DNA of 64,000 nucleotides from Paenibacillus amylolyticus (GCF_003719335.1 NZ_RIAS01000001.1:806001-870000), one strand, 5' to 3'. Counted from the stretch's first letter, positions 18,552 through 27,887 are shown. Program-made: numbers and translations. Notes: generated by a model not told the origin, from the letters alone.

Positions 18552-18561
18552 ATTACGTTAA

Positions 18562-19104
18562 TCACTTTCCCAGATTCATTTTCAAGCGATCCAGCTGTAA
18601 AAAATGATGTTTGTAATGCATATCGATCAATTGGAACCACTCTTGTGCATTTAACGCTCCAAGACGGGGATGAAGCACTTTAGCGCCTGTAGCCGCTTCT
18701 TCTAGAGCAAGAACAGAAGCTGTACTTCGCATCCGATCCACAATCTGTTGCAGTCCCTGGGCCAGTTGTTCCTTACTTTCGGGTTGCAATGGTGTATATT
18801 GCGGCGAAGCGGGTACTTTAACCCGAACAGGAGGGAATTGTTCTGCCTCAAATACCTGACTGCCCAGCTCTGTTTTTTCCGCATCAAAATCTACTGTGTG
18901 CTCATTCTTGGCCAAACCATGCTCGATGTTACGTAATTGCATGAACAGCGCCGATTGAATCAAATGCATGTACATCTGCCCGATCGACCATTCTTCTTCA
19001 TTCTCTTTTCGAAGCAACTCATCCATATTCAAAAAATTTAATTCCGCTACATACCTCTCTACTGTAGTCTCGAAAGAATTTAATATTTCATTTGTGCTCT
19101 TCAT
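18562..19104 (-). CDS. DinB-like metalloenzyme-fold protein
   Basis: 180 residues. It is a four-helix bundle of the DinB/YfiT superfamily: the first metal-site His lies in WSIGQMYMHLIQS and the C-terminal pair in DMHYKHHFLQLDRL, giving the usual three-His arrangement. Many members are thiol-dependent transferases or detoxification enzymes (bacillithiol or mycothiol), and others are uncharacterised. The gene follows the WYL regulator on the same strand, with a terminator between them. Confidence 0.82.
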   Translation of the reverse strand: MKSTNEILNSFETTVERYVAELNFLNMDELLRKENEEEWSIGQMYMHLIQSALFMQLRNIEHGLAKNEHTVDFDAEKTELGSQVFEAEQFPPVRVKVPASPQYTPLQPESKEQLAQGLQQIVDRMRSTASVLALEEAATGAKVLHPRLGALNAQEWFQLIDMHYKHHFLQLDRLKMNLGK

Positions 19105-19143
19105 CCTGCAAACAACTCCTCTTCATCTTGAATAATTCCAGTA

Positions 19144-19184
19144 TAAAAAAGCACTACTGACAAGGGTATGTCAGTAGTGCTTCA
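19144..19184 (-). terminator. Terminator overlapping the last codons of the WYL regulator
   Basis: A 14-base perfect stem AGCACTACTGACA / TGTCAGTAGTGCT (plus flanking pair) runs into T6 on the minus strand. The stop codon of the regulator gene lies within the upstream arm. Confidence 0.88.
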
Positions 19185-20118
19185 AGATATTTTTCGCCAT
19201 CTCCCGCATACGAACACGCAGAGACTCCGGCTCCATCACTTCGATATCTCCACCCAAACCAAGTAGATGACGCAGAATTTCCTCAGGATAGCGGACACGA
19301 AAGTGGAAATGAATACCGTCCTCGTGCTCCTCCACATGATCGATATAAAAATGGAGGGTCTCCATCATTTTGTCAGCAACTTCTGTTTTTGCGCGGACAA
19401 GCACATGTTCGTTACGATCATCCGGCGGCTGATACCGATTCAGATCAAAATCTGGCGGCAGACCAAATTTCTCTTCCAGAACAGAAAGCTCCGACATGCG
19501 CGATAAACGAAAATGACGGATGTCTTGCCGCAGATCACACCTACCGATCAACACCCAATTTTCCCGCACCAGGGTAAGTCCATAAGGAGACACAACACGG
19601 TGATTCGAGCGTTTCCCGTCTGATCCCGGCATTTTTTTCAGATACATCAAGCTGATTTTGCGTTGCTCCAGAATGGCATTACGTATATCGTTAAGGTAAC
19701 TTCTCACCATCCCGGTTGTATCAGGCCCCATCGGATGAAGCACACGCATCGTTTCCTGTACACGTGTGGACTGTTTGCGAACAGCTTCTGGTAAAATCGC
19801 TTCAATCTTACGCTGTGCAGACTTAGCCTGAATACCATACGCGGTATCCCATCTCTGTTCGATAAACTTCGCTCCCATGAGCAGCGACACGGCTTCCTCC
19901 GCGGTAAAACTAACCGGGGGAAGAAAGTATCCCTCCATCAGAGAGTACCCATGACCCGGAGCACCTGCAATCGGCACTCCCGCCTCGCTTAATGCTTGGA
20001 TATCGCGATATATTGTACGAACACTGGTCTCAAACTGAGCAGCCAGATCCTCCGCCCTTATCAGTTTTGTTCGTTGTAGTTCAAGCGTTATAGCGAGCTG
20101 TCGCTCCGTTTTATTCAT
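19171..20118 (-). CDS. WYL-domain helix-turn-helix transcriptional regulator (YobV-like)
   Basis: 315 residues. An N-terminal HTH_11-type domain (KLIRAEDLAAQFETSVRTIY, then RDIQALSEAGVPI) is followed by a WYL domain (about residues 140-225, ISLMYLKKM ... VSPYGLTLVRENWVLIG) and a C-terminal extension. WYL regulators sense small ligands or nucleic acids; YobV-like proteins in bacilli usually control a neighbouring gene. Here the neighbour downstream is the DinB gene, but a strong terminator separates them. Confidence 0.9.
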   Translation of the reverse strand: MNKTERQLAITLELQRTKLIRAEDLAAQFETSVRTIYRDIQALSEAGVPIAGAPGHGYSLMEGYFLPPVSFTAEEAVSLLMGAKFIEQRWDTAYGIQAKSAQRKIEAILPEAVRKQSTRVQETMRVLHPMGPDTTGMVRSYLNDIRNAILEQRKISLMYLKKMPGSDGKRSNHRVVSPYGLTLVRENWVLIGRCDLRQDIRHFRLSRMSELSVLEEKFGLPPDFDLNRYQPPDDRNEHVLVRAKTEVADKMMETLHFYIDHVEEHEDGIHFHFRVRYPEEILRHLLGLGGDIEVMEPESLRVRMREMAKNILKHY

Positions 20119-20300
20119 GTTTCATTCAGTCCCTATGGTCTTATCATTCTAGAATTTATTCATTTGATCTTAATAAACTAACGTTACATCTAAAAAGTCA
20201 AAAAGTATAGTTGTATCAGTAACCACAAAACTCAGGCAAGCATAATCATCCTATTAGCATATGCATAATTCTCTCTTACTTCTTACACTACAACCTCAAC

Positions 20301-20822
20301 TCATTTAGGATAATTTTTAAATACCACAATTCCCTTTTTCAATCCAGTAATTTTAACCAAAGAATCTTTAGGTTTATCAAGTGTGAAAAATAGTTTAGTC
20401 TGATCGTCTAGTTTAAGCAAGCTTATTTGTTGTTTATCTATCCCTGTAATTTCAACTTGATCAACCCAATTCGTATTATATATTCCACCGATGATTGAAT
20501 AATTTGGTTCACTATTAGTTGCATTGAACCAACTAATAGTGTTGTTCTTGTCAGGATAAGTGTCAAAATAATTTGAGTAGAGAAGAATATTCTCTTTAAA
20601 TAAAAAAATAAAAGGCTTAAATCCATTATTAATGTTACCTTTTAGAGAGATTATCTCTTCTTTATTCAATTCAATCTTCTGTATACTCTCAGAATCAAAT
20701 TCAACCTGCGGATATGTTTTTTCAATTAAAGACATCTTGCTATCAACCTGTAGCCCTACTGTTATTAAGACTCCTACTATTAGGATGAGCAAAGTAGCAA
20801 CAACTAACAACTTTTTATTAAT
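20301..20822 (-). CDS. Membrane-anchored or exported protein of unknown function, unusual start
   Basis: About 173 residues if translation starts near 20822. A GGGAGG site stands before TGCATACAT, so the well-spaced in-frame codon is ATT (20822); the next normal codon is TTG (20810), about 21 bases from the site. An ATG at 20873 lies inside the upstream gene's terminator and is rejected. The N-terminus is basic followed by a hydrophobic helix (LLVVATLLILIVGVLITVG). The rest is polar, with repeated short strands (NYSIIGGIYNT, ITGLKKGIVVFKNYPK). A+T-rich. No family recognised. Confidence 0.55.
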   Translation of the reverse strand: MNKKLLVVATLLILIVGVLITVGLQVDSKMSLIEKTYPQVEFDSESIQKIELNKEEIISLKGNINNGFKPFIFLFKENILLYSNYFDTYPDKNNTISWFNATNSEPNYSIIGGIYNTNWVDQVEITGIDKQQISLLKLDDQTKLFFTLDKPKDSLVKITGLKKGIVVFKNYPK

Positions 20823-20842
20823 ATGTATGCACCTCCCGTGAG

Positions 20843-20880
20843 AAAAGAGATGGATGCATGTTCCAGCATCCATCTCTTTT
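20843..20880 (-). terminator. Terminator after the frameshifted exported-protein gene
   Basis: A perfect 15-base stem, AAAAGAGATGGATGC with GCATCCATCTCTTTT, encloses an eight-base loop and gives a T run on the minus strand. Confidence 0.9.
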
Positions 20881-20885
20881 AATAC

Positions 20886-21910
20886 TTAAAATTCTACAAT
20901 AGTAGTCCCTTCTTGTCTCCATTTTTTTGAACTGGTTTCTGTAGTAAATCCTAACTCAAAAACTCCTTGGGAGTTCATTGTAAAACCATTAACTTTAAGA
21001 GATTTCGAATCCCATGTATGTCCTACTTTAGATTTAAAAGTAATTTTAGACCCCCTGGCCGGCACTCCGTTCGTAAATTTAAATTTAATGTAGCCAACAT
21101 ATCTCCATGTATTTAAATCTTTAAATCCCTTGACTGCAACTAATTTGTCTTGATGTATCCAGCCAACTCCTCTTGCTTGAGTATCGGGATTGATATTTGT
21201 AAGATTGTATTGACCCAAATGTTCACTAATTCCGTATAGTTCCTTTTTATAAATAGTTAGATCGCGATGTAAACTACCGATCATATAACCATCCTCGCCT
21301 CCAATAGGGTCACCAGTCGACGCCAAGAGCCCCGCATCTGAACTCCAATTTCTGTTTTGCCATTGGCCTTGGGCATCGAAATAATAGAATCCATCTGAAT
21401 CTTTATAAACATTAAGATGGTCATATTTAAAATCTGAACTGGTAGAATAAGGGGTCACACTATCATCGGAATCTGTATTACGAGTTTGACGTAAAGGTTT
21501 TAAGTCAACTTTAGTACTATCCATTTGATGCTGTAAAATTTCATTATCCACTATGTTAATTTCGCTTTTCAATTCCTGAATTTGCACTTTTGTTGCTTGT
21601 TCTGTTTCGGTGAGTTCAATAGTTGTTGTTCGGCTTGTACCAGTTCCTGTTGAAGTTTATTAAGTTTAGCCCGTTTTATTCCACCTTCAAGAAAATAAGC
21701 ACCAACTACACTATCACGTTTAGCCATTTTTTCTTGATCTTCCGGTGATAACTTACTTAAGTCAGCTTCTCCTGGTTCTTTAAAGTCATCTACAGTCCAA
21801 TACTGTTTAATAGGTGATTCTGTAATTGAAGATGCACTCACTAATGATGTACTTGAAAAAATTGTTGCTGCAGCAAGTAACAAAGATAACGAAATATTAA
21901 ATTTTCTCAA
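20886..21910 (-). pseudogene. Exported coiled-coil protein with a frameshift
   Basis: Two overlapping frames (21569-21958 and 20886-21587) together form one protein. The likely start is TTG at 21910 after GAGGAG, giving a signal peptide RKFNISLSLLLAAATIFSST with cleavage after LVSASS. The first frame carries the coiled coil KLNKLQQELVQAEQQ; the second, read upstream of its Met, continues it as TTIELTETEQATKVQIQELK. One missing A in the CAACAAC tract (21622-21631) would join them. The C-terminal half is a beta-rich domain (KDSDGFYYFDAQGQWQNRNW). A+T-rich. I recognise no family; it may be an exported surface or bacteriocin-like protein, but nothing proves it. Confidence 0.6.
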
Positions 21911-21958
21911 CCTCTCCTCACTTGTTTTTTGTAAAAATAGATGTGAAATATGAATCAT

Positions 21959-22310
21959 TATATATCACAATCAAAAAACATCCAAAAAATTGAATAAATT
22001 AGAACTTTTTAACTAAATTATGTGACTATTTTTTTATCAAACCTTATATTAAAATTCTAGTCAAAAAGTCTCATAAAGATAAAAAGTAAAGGTGCTTTGC
22101 CAAATGAGTAATAGACTTGGGACTGATACTATATACATCATTTCAAGATGTACTAATGACATTCATTTAAATGCAGGTTGCATCACATGTCCTATTAATG
22201 CTGGCAACTGAATCAGGTTTACCCATCAAATATGACTAGAAGTACCGTTTCTGAAGGTATCCTTAATTATTGTATAGGTTTCATAAATCTTGCAACTAAG
22301 TCCCCATTTA
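21959..22310. other. A+T-rich intergenic region, nothing assigned
   Basis: About 350 bases between the exported-protein gene and the pstB terminator. It is very rich in A and T. I saw no ORF with a ribosome site, no strong hairpin and no repeat. Confidence 0.5.
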
Positions 22311-22347
22311 AAATAAAAGGCCTTCCAGATATCTTCTGAAAGACCTC
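22311..22347 (-). terminator. Terminator of the pst operon
   Basis: GGTCTTTCAGA pairs with TCTGGAAGGCC (two wobble pairs) and is followed by TTTTATTTT on the minus strand. It lies 25 bases past the pstB stop codon. Confidence 0.78.
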
Positions 22348-22371
22348 CACTAATACTTCCACTACCTTATC

Positions 22372-23130
22372 TCAACCAAATCGGCCGCTAATATAATCCT
22401 GTGTGCGCGCGTCGACGGGTTCGGAGAACATGCTTTTCGTAGGCGAATACTCTACAACTTCACCGTTCAGGAAAAACACGGTCTGCTGGGAAACACGTGC
22501 GGCTTGCTGCATGTTATGAGTCACCATTACGATGGTGTAACGTTCCTTCAACTCATGTGTCAATTCCTCAATCTTGAAGGTGGAGACCGGATCAAGAGAG
22601 GCTGTCGCTTCATCCATCAGCAGAATATCCGGTTCGACCGCTAGAGCACGAGCGATGCATAGACGCTGCTGCTGTCCACCTGACAAACTAAGCGCCGAGC
22701 GCTTCAGGTTGTCCTTCACTTCGTCCCAGAGAGCGGCGGAACGCAGGCTGCGTTCAACGATCTCATCGAGCTTTTTTCTGCTATGAATCCCGTGCTGTCT
22801 TGGTCCGAACGCAATATTGTCATAGATCGATTTCGGAAAAGGATTCGGTGACTGGAAGACCATGCCGATCTTCTTGCGCAGTGTCTCTACATGCACGTCA
22901 CCACTGTAAATATCTGTTCCACCAACAGCCACGGTTCCCTCAATTCGCGTGCCAGGTATCCGGTCATTCATACGGTTCAGGGTGCGCAGCAAGGTGGATT
23001 TGCCACAGCCGGATGGACCGATAAATGCCGTAATGGCACGTTCCGGGATTTCAATAGAAACGTCTTTCAATGCTTGAAAGGTACCGTAAAATAAGTTCAG
23101 CTTCTTCGTTTCAATAATCGATTGCACCAT
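22372..23130 (-). CDS. pstB: Phosphate ABC transporter ATP-binding protein PstB
   Basis: 252 residues from the ATG at 23130, which follows CAGGAGGACAC; a longer frame to 23229 has no site. Walker A is GPSGCGKST (residues 38-46), the signature LSGGQQQR, Walker [13 protein letters not shown], and the H-loop [16 protein letters not shown] and [17 protein letters not shown] are characteristic of PstB rather than other importers. It energises the PstC/PstA channel at the inner face of the membrane. It is the last gene of the operon, 188 bases after pstA; no phoU follows. Confidence 0.97.
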   Translation of the reverse strand: MVQSIIETKKLNLFYGTFQALKDVSIEIPERAITAFIGPSGCGKSTLLRTLNRMNDRIPGTRIEGTVAVGGTDIYSGDVHVETLRKKIGMVFQSPNPFPKSIYDNIAFGPRQHGIHSRKKLDEIVERSLRSAALWDEVKDNLKRSALSLSGGQQQRLCIARALAVEPDILLMDEATASLDPVSTFKIEELTHELKERYTIVMVTHNMQQAARVSQQTVFFLNGEVVEYSPTKSMFSEPVDARTQDYISGRFG

Positions 23131-23318
23131 GTGTCCTCCTGGCGATGAATTAAAATATACTATTTTTGCATCGAGTGCTGTAAACCGATTGTTTAGATTA
23201 TCGTGCTCTTTGCGGTTCAGTTCTGTCATGATCAGTTCTAGAACATACGCCGTATCCTTATCCTGAGCCCGAATCTAGCAGATATAACAGGTTTGCCCGC
23301 ACAGACTTTAGTTCTACG

Positions 23319-24227
23319 TTACATTTGATTTTTACGAGAATTAAACCATAGTGGCACACGGAACAAAATATTGATCAGCAACACGACAAAGATCAGCACC
23401 GCCGTAGATTTCTGGGCAATCTGCTCCGCATCCGGCACAATGGCCTCGGACTGGATATACCACAGATGCACCGCCAGCGTTCCGCCTGGCGATAACAGAT
23501 TGAAATCCCACATCTCGCCGGACGTGGATACACCCGCAGTCAGAATAATAACGGCACTTTCGCCAAAAGCACGGCCTGCGGTCAGACAGATGCCTGTCAT
23601 GATTCCGTTCAGCGCAACGGGAAGAACCACCTGCCCAATCGTCTGCAGATGCGTCGCACCCAGTGCAAACGAACCATTGCGAAGCTCGGTTGGTACAGCA
23701 CGAACCGATTCCTCTGTCACCCGGGTCAACACAGGCAAGTTCAGGAAGGCAAGGCTAACCGCGGCTCCAAGAATGGTCAGACCAATCTCGAAATACTCCA
23801 CGAACAGTGCAATCCCGAACAAACCAAAAATAATCGATGGCACGGACGATAGTCCCTCCACGCAAATACGTACAACCTCAATCAGTTTGTTGTTTGGCGC
23901 AAATTCAGCCAGGTAAATGCCTGCTGCAAGTCCGATTGGAATCGAAATGAGAAGGGACAGAATCAACACGTAAAAAGAGTTAAAGAGTGCCGGGCCAATC
24001 CCTCCGCCCTCCTCAATCTCACTCGGTACACCGTACAGGAAATCCCAGCTGAGCATCGGCAACCCTTTTTGCAGCAACAGGAACAACAATCCCACAATAA
24101 ATAAAATAACGATAATACCTACGCCCCACACCGTCCCCGTAAACAGCCGATCCATCCATGCCGAGGATGCTCGCCGTTTGCCAAAGGAATACGCGGTACC
24201 CGGATGAACCTCTCTTTTCACACTCAC
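23319..24227 (-). CDS. pstA: Phosphate ABC transporter permease PstA
   Basis: 302 residues starting at GTG (24227), which overlaps the pstC stop by four bases (GTGA), so translation is coupled. It has six membrane helices. The EAA-type cytoplasmic loop reads ELRNGSFALGATHLQTIGQV; GLSSVPSIIFGLFG and TAGRAFGESAVIILTAG are PstA-family stretches. It forms the channel with PstC. Confidence 0.96.
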   Translation of the reverse strand: MSVKREVHPGTAYSFGKRRASSAWMDRLFTGTVWGVGIIVILFIVGLLFLLLQKGLPMLSWDFLYGVPSEIEEGGGIGPALFNSFYVLILSLLISIPIGLAAGIYLAEFAPNNKLIEVVRICVEGLSSVPSIIFGLFGIALFVEYFEIGLTILGAAVSLAFLNLPVLTRVTEESVRAVPTELRNGSFALGATHLQTIGQVVLPVALNGIMTGICLTAGRAFGESAVIILTAGVSTSGEMWDFNLLSPGGTLAVHLWYIQSEAIVPDAEQIAQKSTAVLIFVVLLINILFRVPLWFNSRKNQM

Positions 24228-25192
24228 AGGTGAAGTCCCCCTCTCTTCTGCAACATTCTCACGGCAACAATCATCAGGATGGAGATGGCCAGCAAAATAA
24301 AGCCCATCATATACAAGCCATGATTCCAGATCGAATCGAATTCTACACTGGAGATTTGCATCACAATGTTACTGGTCAGCACGGCGGTTGGTGTGAACAG
24401 ACTCGTCGGCAACTGCGCTGTATTCCCAATGACCATAACCACCGCCATCGTTTCACCAATGGCTCGTGTCATGCCCAGAATGACTGCATACATGATCCCG
24501 CCTCTTGCCGCAGGAAGCACAACCCGGGTAATCGTTTGAAACCGATTCGTACCGAGTGCATACGCCGCATCCCGGTATTTGTTCGGCACGGCGGAGATGG
24601 CATCATCACTAATTCGGCTAATTGTCGGCAGCACCATGATGGTGAGCACGATAGACGCCGCAAGCAGACCATCTGCCAGATCACGTCCACTCAAGTCTCT
24701 AAGCCATGGGATCAATACCGTCAAACCAAGATAACCGTATACGACGGACGGGATACCCACCAGCAGATCCAGCACCGGACGCAACAGGCGACGAAGCCAT
24801 TTTGGTGTCATTTCCGCCAGAAATACAGCAATGATTACGGATAGAGGGATCGCCATCAGCATCGTAAGTCCAGTGAGAGCAAACGTACCCAGAATAAAGG
24901 TCAGCGCACCATAGTGCTCATTTTCCGGGTCCCAGTTCGTAGAGAAAAAGAATTCCTTCAGCGAGACGTCTGCAAAAGTGAGGACACCTGTGCGAAGCAT
25001 AAGCACCAAAATACAGAACAGAACGAGGCAGACAAAGGCCGCACTGCTAATGCAGAGGATGCGAAACATGCGGTTAGACCACCGGAGCCGGGCTTTACGG
25101 TCAAAACGTCGTCTCTTCTCGGGCGCTTTGCCAAGACTTGAACCCAGCTCATTCGGAGCCGGGCTGTTCGCCGGTGGATTCATTTCCATCAT
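24224..25192 (-). CDS. pstC: Phosphate ABC transporter permease PstC
   Basis: 322 residues, with AAGGAAGAG before the ATG. A polar N-terminal tail of about 45 residues rich in Arg and Lys precedes six helices. VGIPSVVYGYLGLTVLIPWL, the EAA loop KYRDAAYALGTNRFQTITRV and GMTRAIGETMAVVMVIGN identify PstC. The first gene downstream of pstS, after a 122-base spacer holding a hairpin. Confidence 0.96.
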   Translation of the reverse strand: MMEMNPPANSPAPNELGSSLGKAPEKRRRFDRKARLRWSNRMFRILCISSAAFVCLVLFCILVLMLRTGVLTFADVSLKEFFFSTNWDPENEHYGALTFILGTFALTGLTMLMAIPLSVIIAVFLAEMTPKWLRRLLRPVLDLLVGIPSVVYGYLGLTVLIPWLRDLSGRDLADGLLAASIVLTIMVLPTISRISDDAISAVPNKYRDAAYALGTNRFQTITRVVLPAARGGIMYAVILGMTRAIGETMAVVMVIGNTAQLPTSLFTPTAVLTSNIVMQISSVEFDSIWNHGLYMMGFILLAISILMIVAVRMLQKRGGLHL

Positions 25193-25218
25193 AGAGGACT
25201 CTTCCTTTCACATAGAGA

Positions 25219-25251
25219 AGCCAGCTTGGCGACCACGCGCGGAAGCTGGCT
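25219..25251 (-). promoter_or_regulatory. Intercistronic hairpin between pstS and pstC
   Basis: AGCCAGCTT pairs with AAGCTGGCT around a 15-base loop and is not followed by a T run. It fits an RNA-stability or partial-termination element that keeps pstS mRNA more abundant than the rest of the operon, as is known for other binding-protein operons. Confidence 0.55.
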
Positions 25252-25314
25252 ATCCCTTTCTTATGGAATTGCAGGATGTTGAGTTGAAGTCTGATCAGCA
25301 CCAGACTGAACGTT

Positions 25315-26178
25315 TTACTTAACGGCTGCCAGCGGAATGAATTTCAGCTTTTTCAGAGAACCGTTCTGGAATTTGTTGCTTTGGATGTATTCGATGAATG
25401 CTTTCGTTGCACCCGTTGGTTGACCTTTCGTCATGTAGTATCCGATACCCCATACTTTGTATGTTTTGTTCAGCACGTTTTTCTCTGTTGGAGCTACGCC
25501 ATTGATGGATACAGCTTTCATTTTGCTTGTTACGTACGGCAGATCGATATAACCAATCGCGTTAGGCGTCGTTTCGATGGTCGTTTTCATGTCACCGCTC
25601 GAACCTACTTCTTTGTAGTTGTCACCTTTGCTCATGAAGTCTTTGCCATCGAGTGCTTTTTGTTGAAAGTTAACACGTGTACCTGATCCGAACTTACGGT
25701 TAACCACAACGATTTTACCGTCGGAACCGCCAACTTCTTTCCAGTTCGTTACTTTACCGGAGAAGATGTCTTGCAGTTGTTTGGTAGTCAGATTCGTTAC
25801 ACCTACGTTTGTATTTACTACCGCTGTAAACACGGTTACAGCTACCGGGTGAGCAACTTGTCCGTCGAATTTTTTGAAGCCAGGAACATCCTTGGATGCA
25901 TCCCAGTCTACCGCGCCGATATCTGCGATGCCTTTACGAACAGATTGTGGGCCAGTGACGGAACCCGCAGCGGATGCCGAGATTTTAACTTTTGGATTGT
26001 CTTTCTTGAATTCACTTGCAGCTTGAAGCGTCAGTGGAAGCAATGCAGAAGATCCATTGATGACAATTTTGCCCTTCTCTGTGCTTTTGGCAGCCGATGC
26101 TGTCATTGCACCACCAAGTCCACCAACCAGGGATACAGCCATAAGCATCGCTGTGAACGGTTTGATCCATTTTTTCAT
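25315..26178 (-). CDS. pstS: Phosphate-binding protein PstS, without a lipobox
   Basis: 287 residues. The signal peptide (MKKWIKPFTAMLMAVSLVGG ... TASAA) ends at an AxA signal-peptidase I site; no Cys follows, which is unusual because Gram-positive PstS proteins are normally lipoproteins. The mature protein has the phosphate-site elements of the family: INGSSALLPL, SAAGSVTGPQSVRKGIADIG, and the loop RKFGSGTRVNFQQ (GSGTR). It captures phosphate for PstCAB. GAGAGGAG lies 9-10 bases before the ATG. No terminator separates it from the stalk/propeller gene upstream. Confidence 0.95.
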   Translation of the reverse strand: MKKWIKPFTAMLMAVSLVGGLGGAMTASAAKSTEKGKIVINGSSALLPLTLQAASEFKKDNPKVKISASAAGSVTGPQSVRKGIADIGAVDWDASKDVPGFKKFDGQVAHPVAVTVFTAVVNTNVGVTNLTTKQLQDIFSGKVTNWKEVGGSDGKIVVVNRKFGSGTRVNFQQKALDGKDFMSKGDNYKEVGSSGDMKTTIETTPNAIGYIDLPYVTSKMKAVSINGVAPTEKNVLNKTYKVWGIGYYMTKGQPTGATKAFIEYIQSNKFQNGSLKKLKFIPLAAVK

Positions 26179-26272
26179 TCTAAAAAGCTCCTCTCGAATT
26201 TCGCGGTTTATTATTCATTTCATTTTTTTAATTACGCTTATTCATTTTACTTACGCATCAAAGTGTATGTTT

Positions 26273-27679
26273 TTACTTCGTTACAGCTTTCCAGCTACCA
26301 TCCGCTTGCACCAGTACTCGACCGTTCTCAACAACAGCAAGCTGTGAACCCTTCACAACGATGGACGATACGTCAGAGGATACCGTGTATAGCTTGGATT
26401 GTTGGCCGGTTAGCGTATCGATCGACAGAATCACGCTGTTCTTGTCATCCTGCGCAGCAAGCAGATACAAGTTACCGCCTGACAAAACTGCTTGTTCTAC
26501 ATCATGTTCGTTATACACCGTAACTGGTTTCTGGGATGCATCTACAGACATCAGTGCAGCATTACCATCCTCAGACGGTACACTCACGTAGTAGGCTTTC
26601 TGACCATCTGCAGAATAAATAAATACTTTATCATCCGTTGAAGTGGTTAACTTCAACGCCGCTGGTTTGTCAGAACCGTTGTTATACGAAAATAATTGCT
26701 GTTGATTTGCCGAGAAATCAATGTCCACATTGTCTTCATCTACATTCGTCGAGTCCGCGGTTACTTTACCCAGAGTAGTTACGGTATAGATGAATCGTTT
26801 GCCGCTCAGCGACACATTCAGGTTTTCTTTGTAATCCACTTTATCTTCCACCAGTTTTTTGATGGAGCCGTCCGCCAGATTCAGGTTGGCAATCACCGAG
26901 CCTTTATCTCCTTGCAGGAAATAGATTGAACTCTCATCGGCAGACCAGACCAGTTCCGGTTTGATGCTTGTATCCTTCGTAATGAGCTTGGAAGCCTTCG
27001 TTTTCAGATCGATAACGTATACGGCTCCTTCTGCATTCGTATAGGCTGCTTGATTGCCGCTTGGGGACACAACGAGGTCTGAACCACCTTCATTGGTTAA
27101 CAACAGCTCATATTTGCCAGTGGCTGTATTTACGAGGTAATCACTTCTGCCCTCATCATCGTTTTTGGAGACAATTAGCTCATTTGCTCCGGCAAAACGC
27201 GGGTTCTCTGCACCTTCAATCAGAGCAATCGTGCTGACTTCAAGCTGACCGTTTTTCAAACCAACCGTTCCACCTACACCAGATACCAACGGACGAAGTG
27301 CAACATAGCTCACTCCTCCAATGATCGTAACCGGCTGGTTCAAATTTACCTTTGTACCGTCTACGACAAGTTGTTTGGACTTGTTTTGTAAGCTGACTGT
27401 GTGACCATTCCATTGAATCACCGTCGCCCCGTTTGCAACTTCAGCTTGAGCACCGATCGCTTGGATAACATCGCGAACCGCTACCAGGGTTTCTCCATTT
27501 TTCACAATGGAACGTACCATGACACTGTTACCGTTTATGGTAAACGTGGAGTTTTTCACCTGTGCTACACTCGTACTAGCCGCAGGTTTTGCTGCAGGAG
27601 CAGCCGATACTGCACCAACCACAGAAGTTGTTAGCGCTGTGGCTACCATGGACACTACAAACACTTTTTTCATTGACAT
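26273..27679 (-). CDS. Exported stalk-domain (copper amine oxidase N) plus beta-propeller protein at the head of the pst operon
   Basis: 468 residues. A signal peptide (MSMKKVFVVSMVATALTTSV ... VSAAPA) is followed by a Cu_amine_oxidN1-type stalk domain (residues about 45-155: FTINGNSVMVRSIVKNGETL, VAVRDVIQAIGAQ, SYVALRPLVSGVGG). The rest is a TolB-like six- or seven-bladed propeller with repeated SPSGNQAAY, SADESSIYFL and SLSGKRFIYTV turns. There is no enzyme motif, so it probably binds a ligand or the cell wall outside the cell. It is the first gene after the Pho box and is followed by pstS 94 bases on without a terminator, so it should be phosphate-starvation induced. Its part in phosphate uptake is inference. 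Confidence 0.85.
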   Translation of the reverse strand: MSMKKVFVVSMVATALTTSVVGAVSAAPAAKPAASTSVAQVKNSTFTINGNSVMVRSIVKNGETLVAVRDVIQAIGAQAEVANGATVIQWNGHTVSLQNKSKQLVVDGTKVNLNQPVTIIGGVSYVALRPLVSGVGGTVGLKNGQLEVSTIALIEGAENPRFAGANELIVSKNDDEGRSDYLVNTATGKYELLLTNEGGSDLVVSPSGNQAAYTNAEGAVYVIDLKTKASKLITKDTSIKPELVWSADESSIYFLQGDKGSVIANLNLADGSIKKLVEDKVDYKENLNVSLSGKRFIYTVTTLGKVTADSTNVDEDNVDIDFSANQQQLFSYNNGSDKPAALKLTTSTDDKVFIYSADGQKAYYVSVPSEDGNAALMSVDASQKPVTVYNEHDVEQAVLSGGNLYLLAAQDDKNSVILSIDTLTGQQSKLYTVSSDVSSIVVKGSQLAVVENGRVLVQADGSWKAVTK

Positions 27680-27833
27680 TGGCTCTTGTCACCCTTCTTT
27701 TCTCCATATAATCTTGCCTGATGCTGCTGTGCCCTGCTTGGTATGCTTGCATGTATCGTCTATATGAGAGCTTGTTCGCCTCATCCCCCCAAACTATCCA
27801 CGTTCATAGTAAAAATGACCTATCACGTTTGTA

Positions 27834-27887
27834 ATTATAGGAGGGATTTGTAAACGGGAAATCTTGGAATTGTTAACGTAATGTCAA
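27834..27887 (-). promoter_or_regulatory. Pho box and promoter of the propeller-pstSCAB operon
   Basis: Read on the minus strand, four hexamers occur at exact 11-base spacing: TTGACA (27887-27882), TTAACA (27876-27871), AAGATT (27865-27860) and TTTACA (27854-27849). A perfect -10, TATAAT (27839-27834), follows 9 bases later, and there is no good -35. This is the PhoP-activated promoter design known from Bacillus (TTAACA-like repeats between about -20 and -60). About 150 bases of leader precede the start codon at 27679; I saw no other element in it. Confidence 0.85.

Noticed and set aside
20843..20873. ATG at 20873 as start of the exported protein gene
   Set aside because: It lies within the 15-base terminator stem of the upstream gene and has no ribosome site.
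24158..24844. A 228-codon plus-strand frame inside pstC
   Set aside because: It is the antisense of a well-supported permease gene, rich in His, Gln and Arg as typical of antisense shadow frames.
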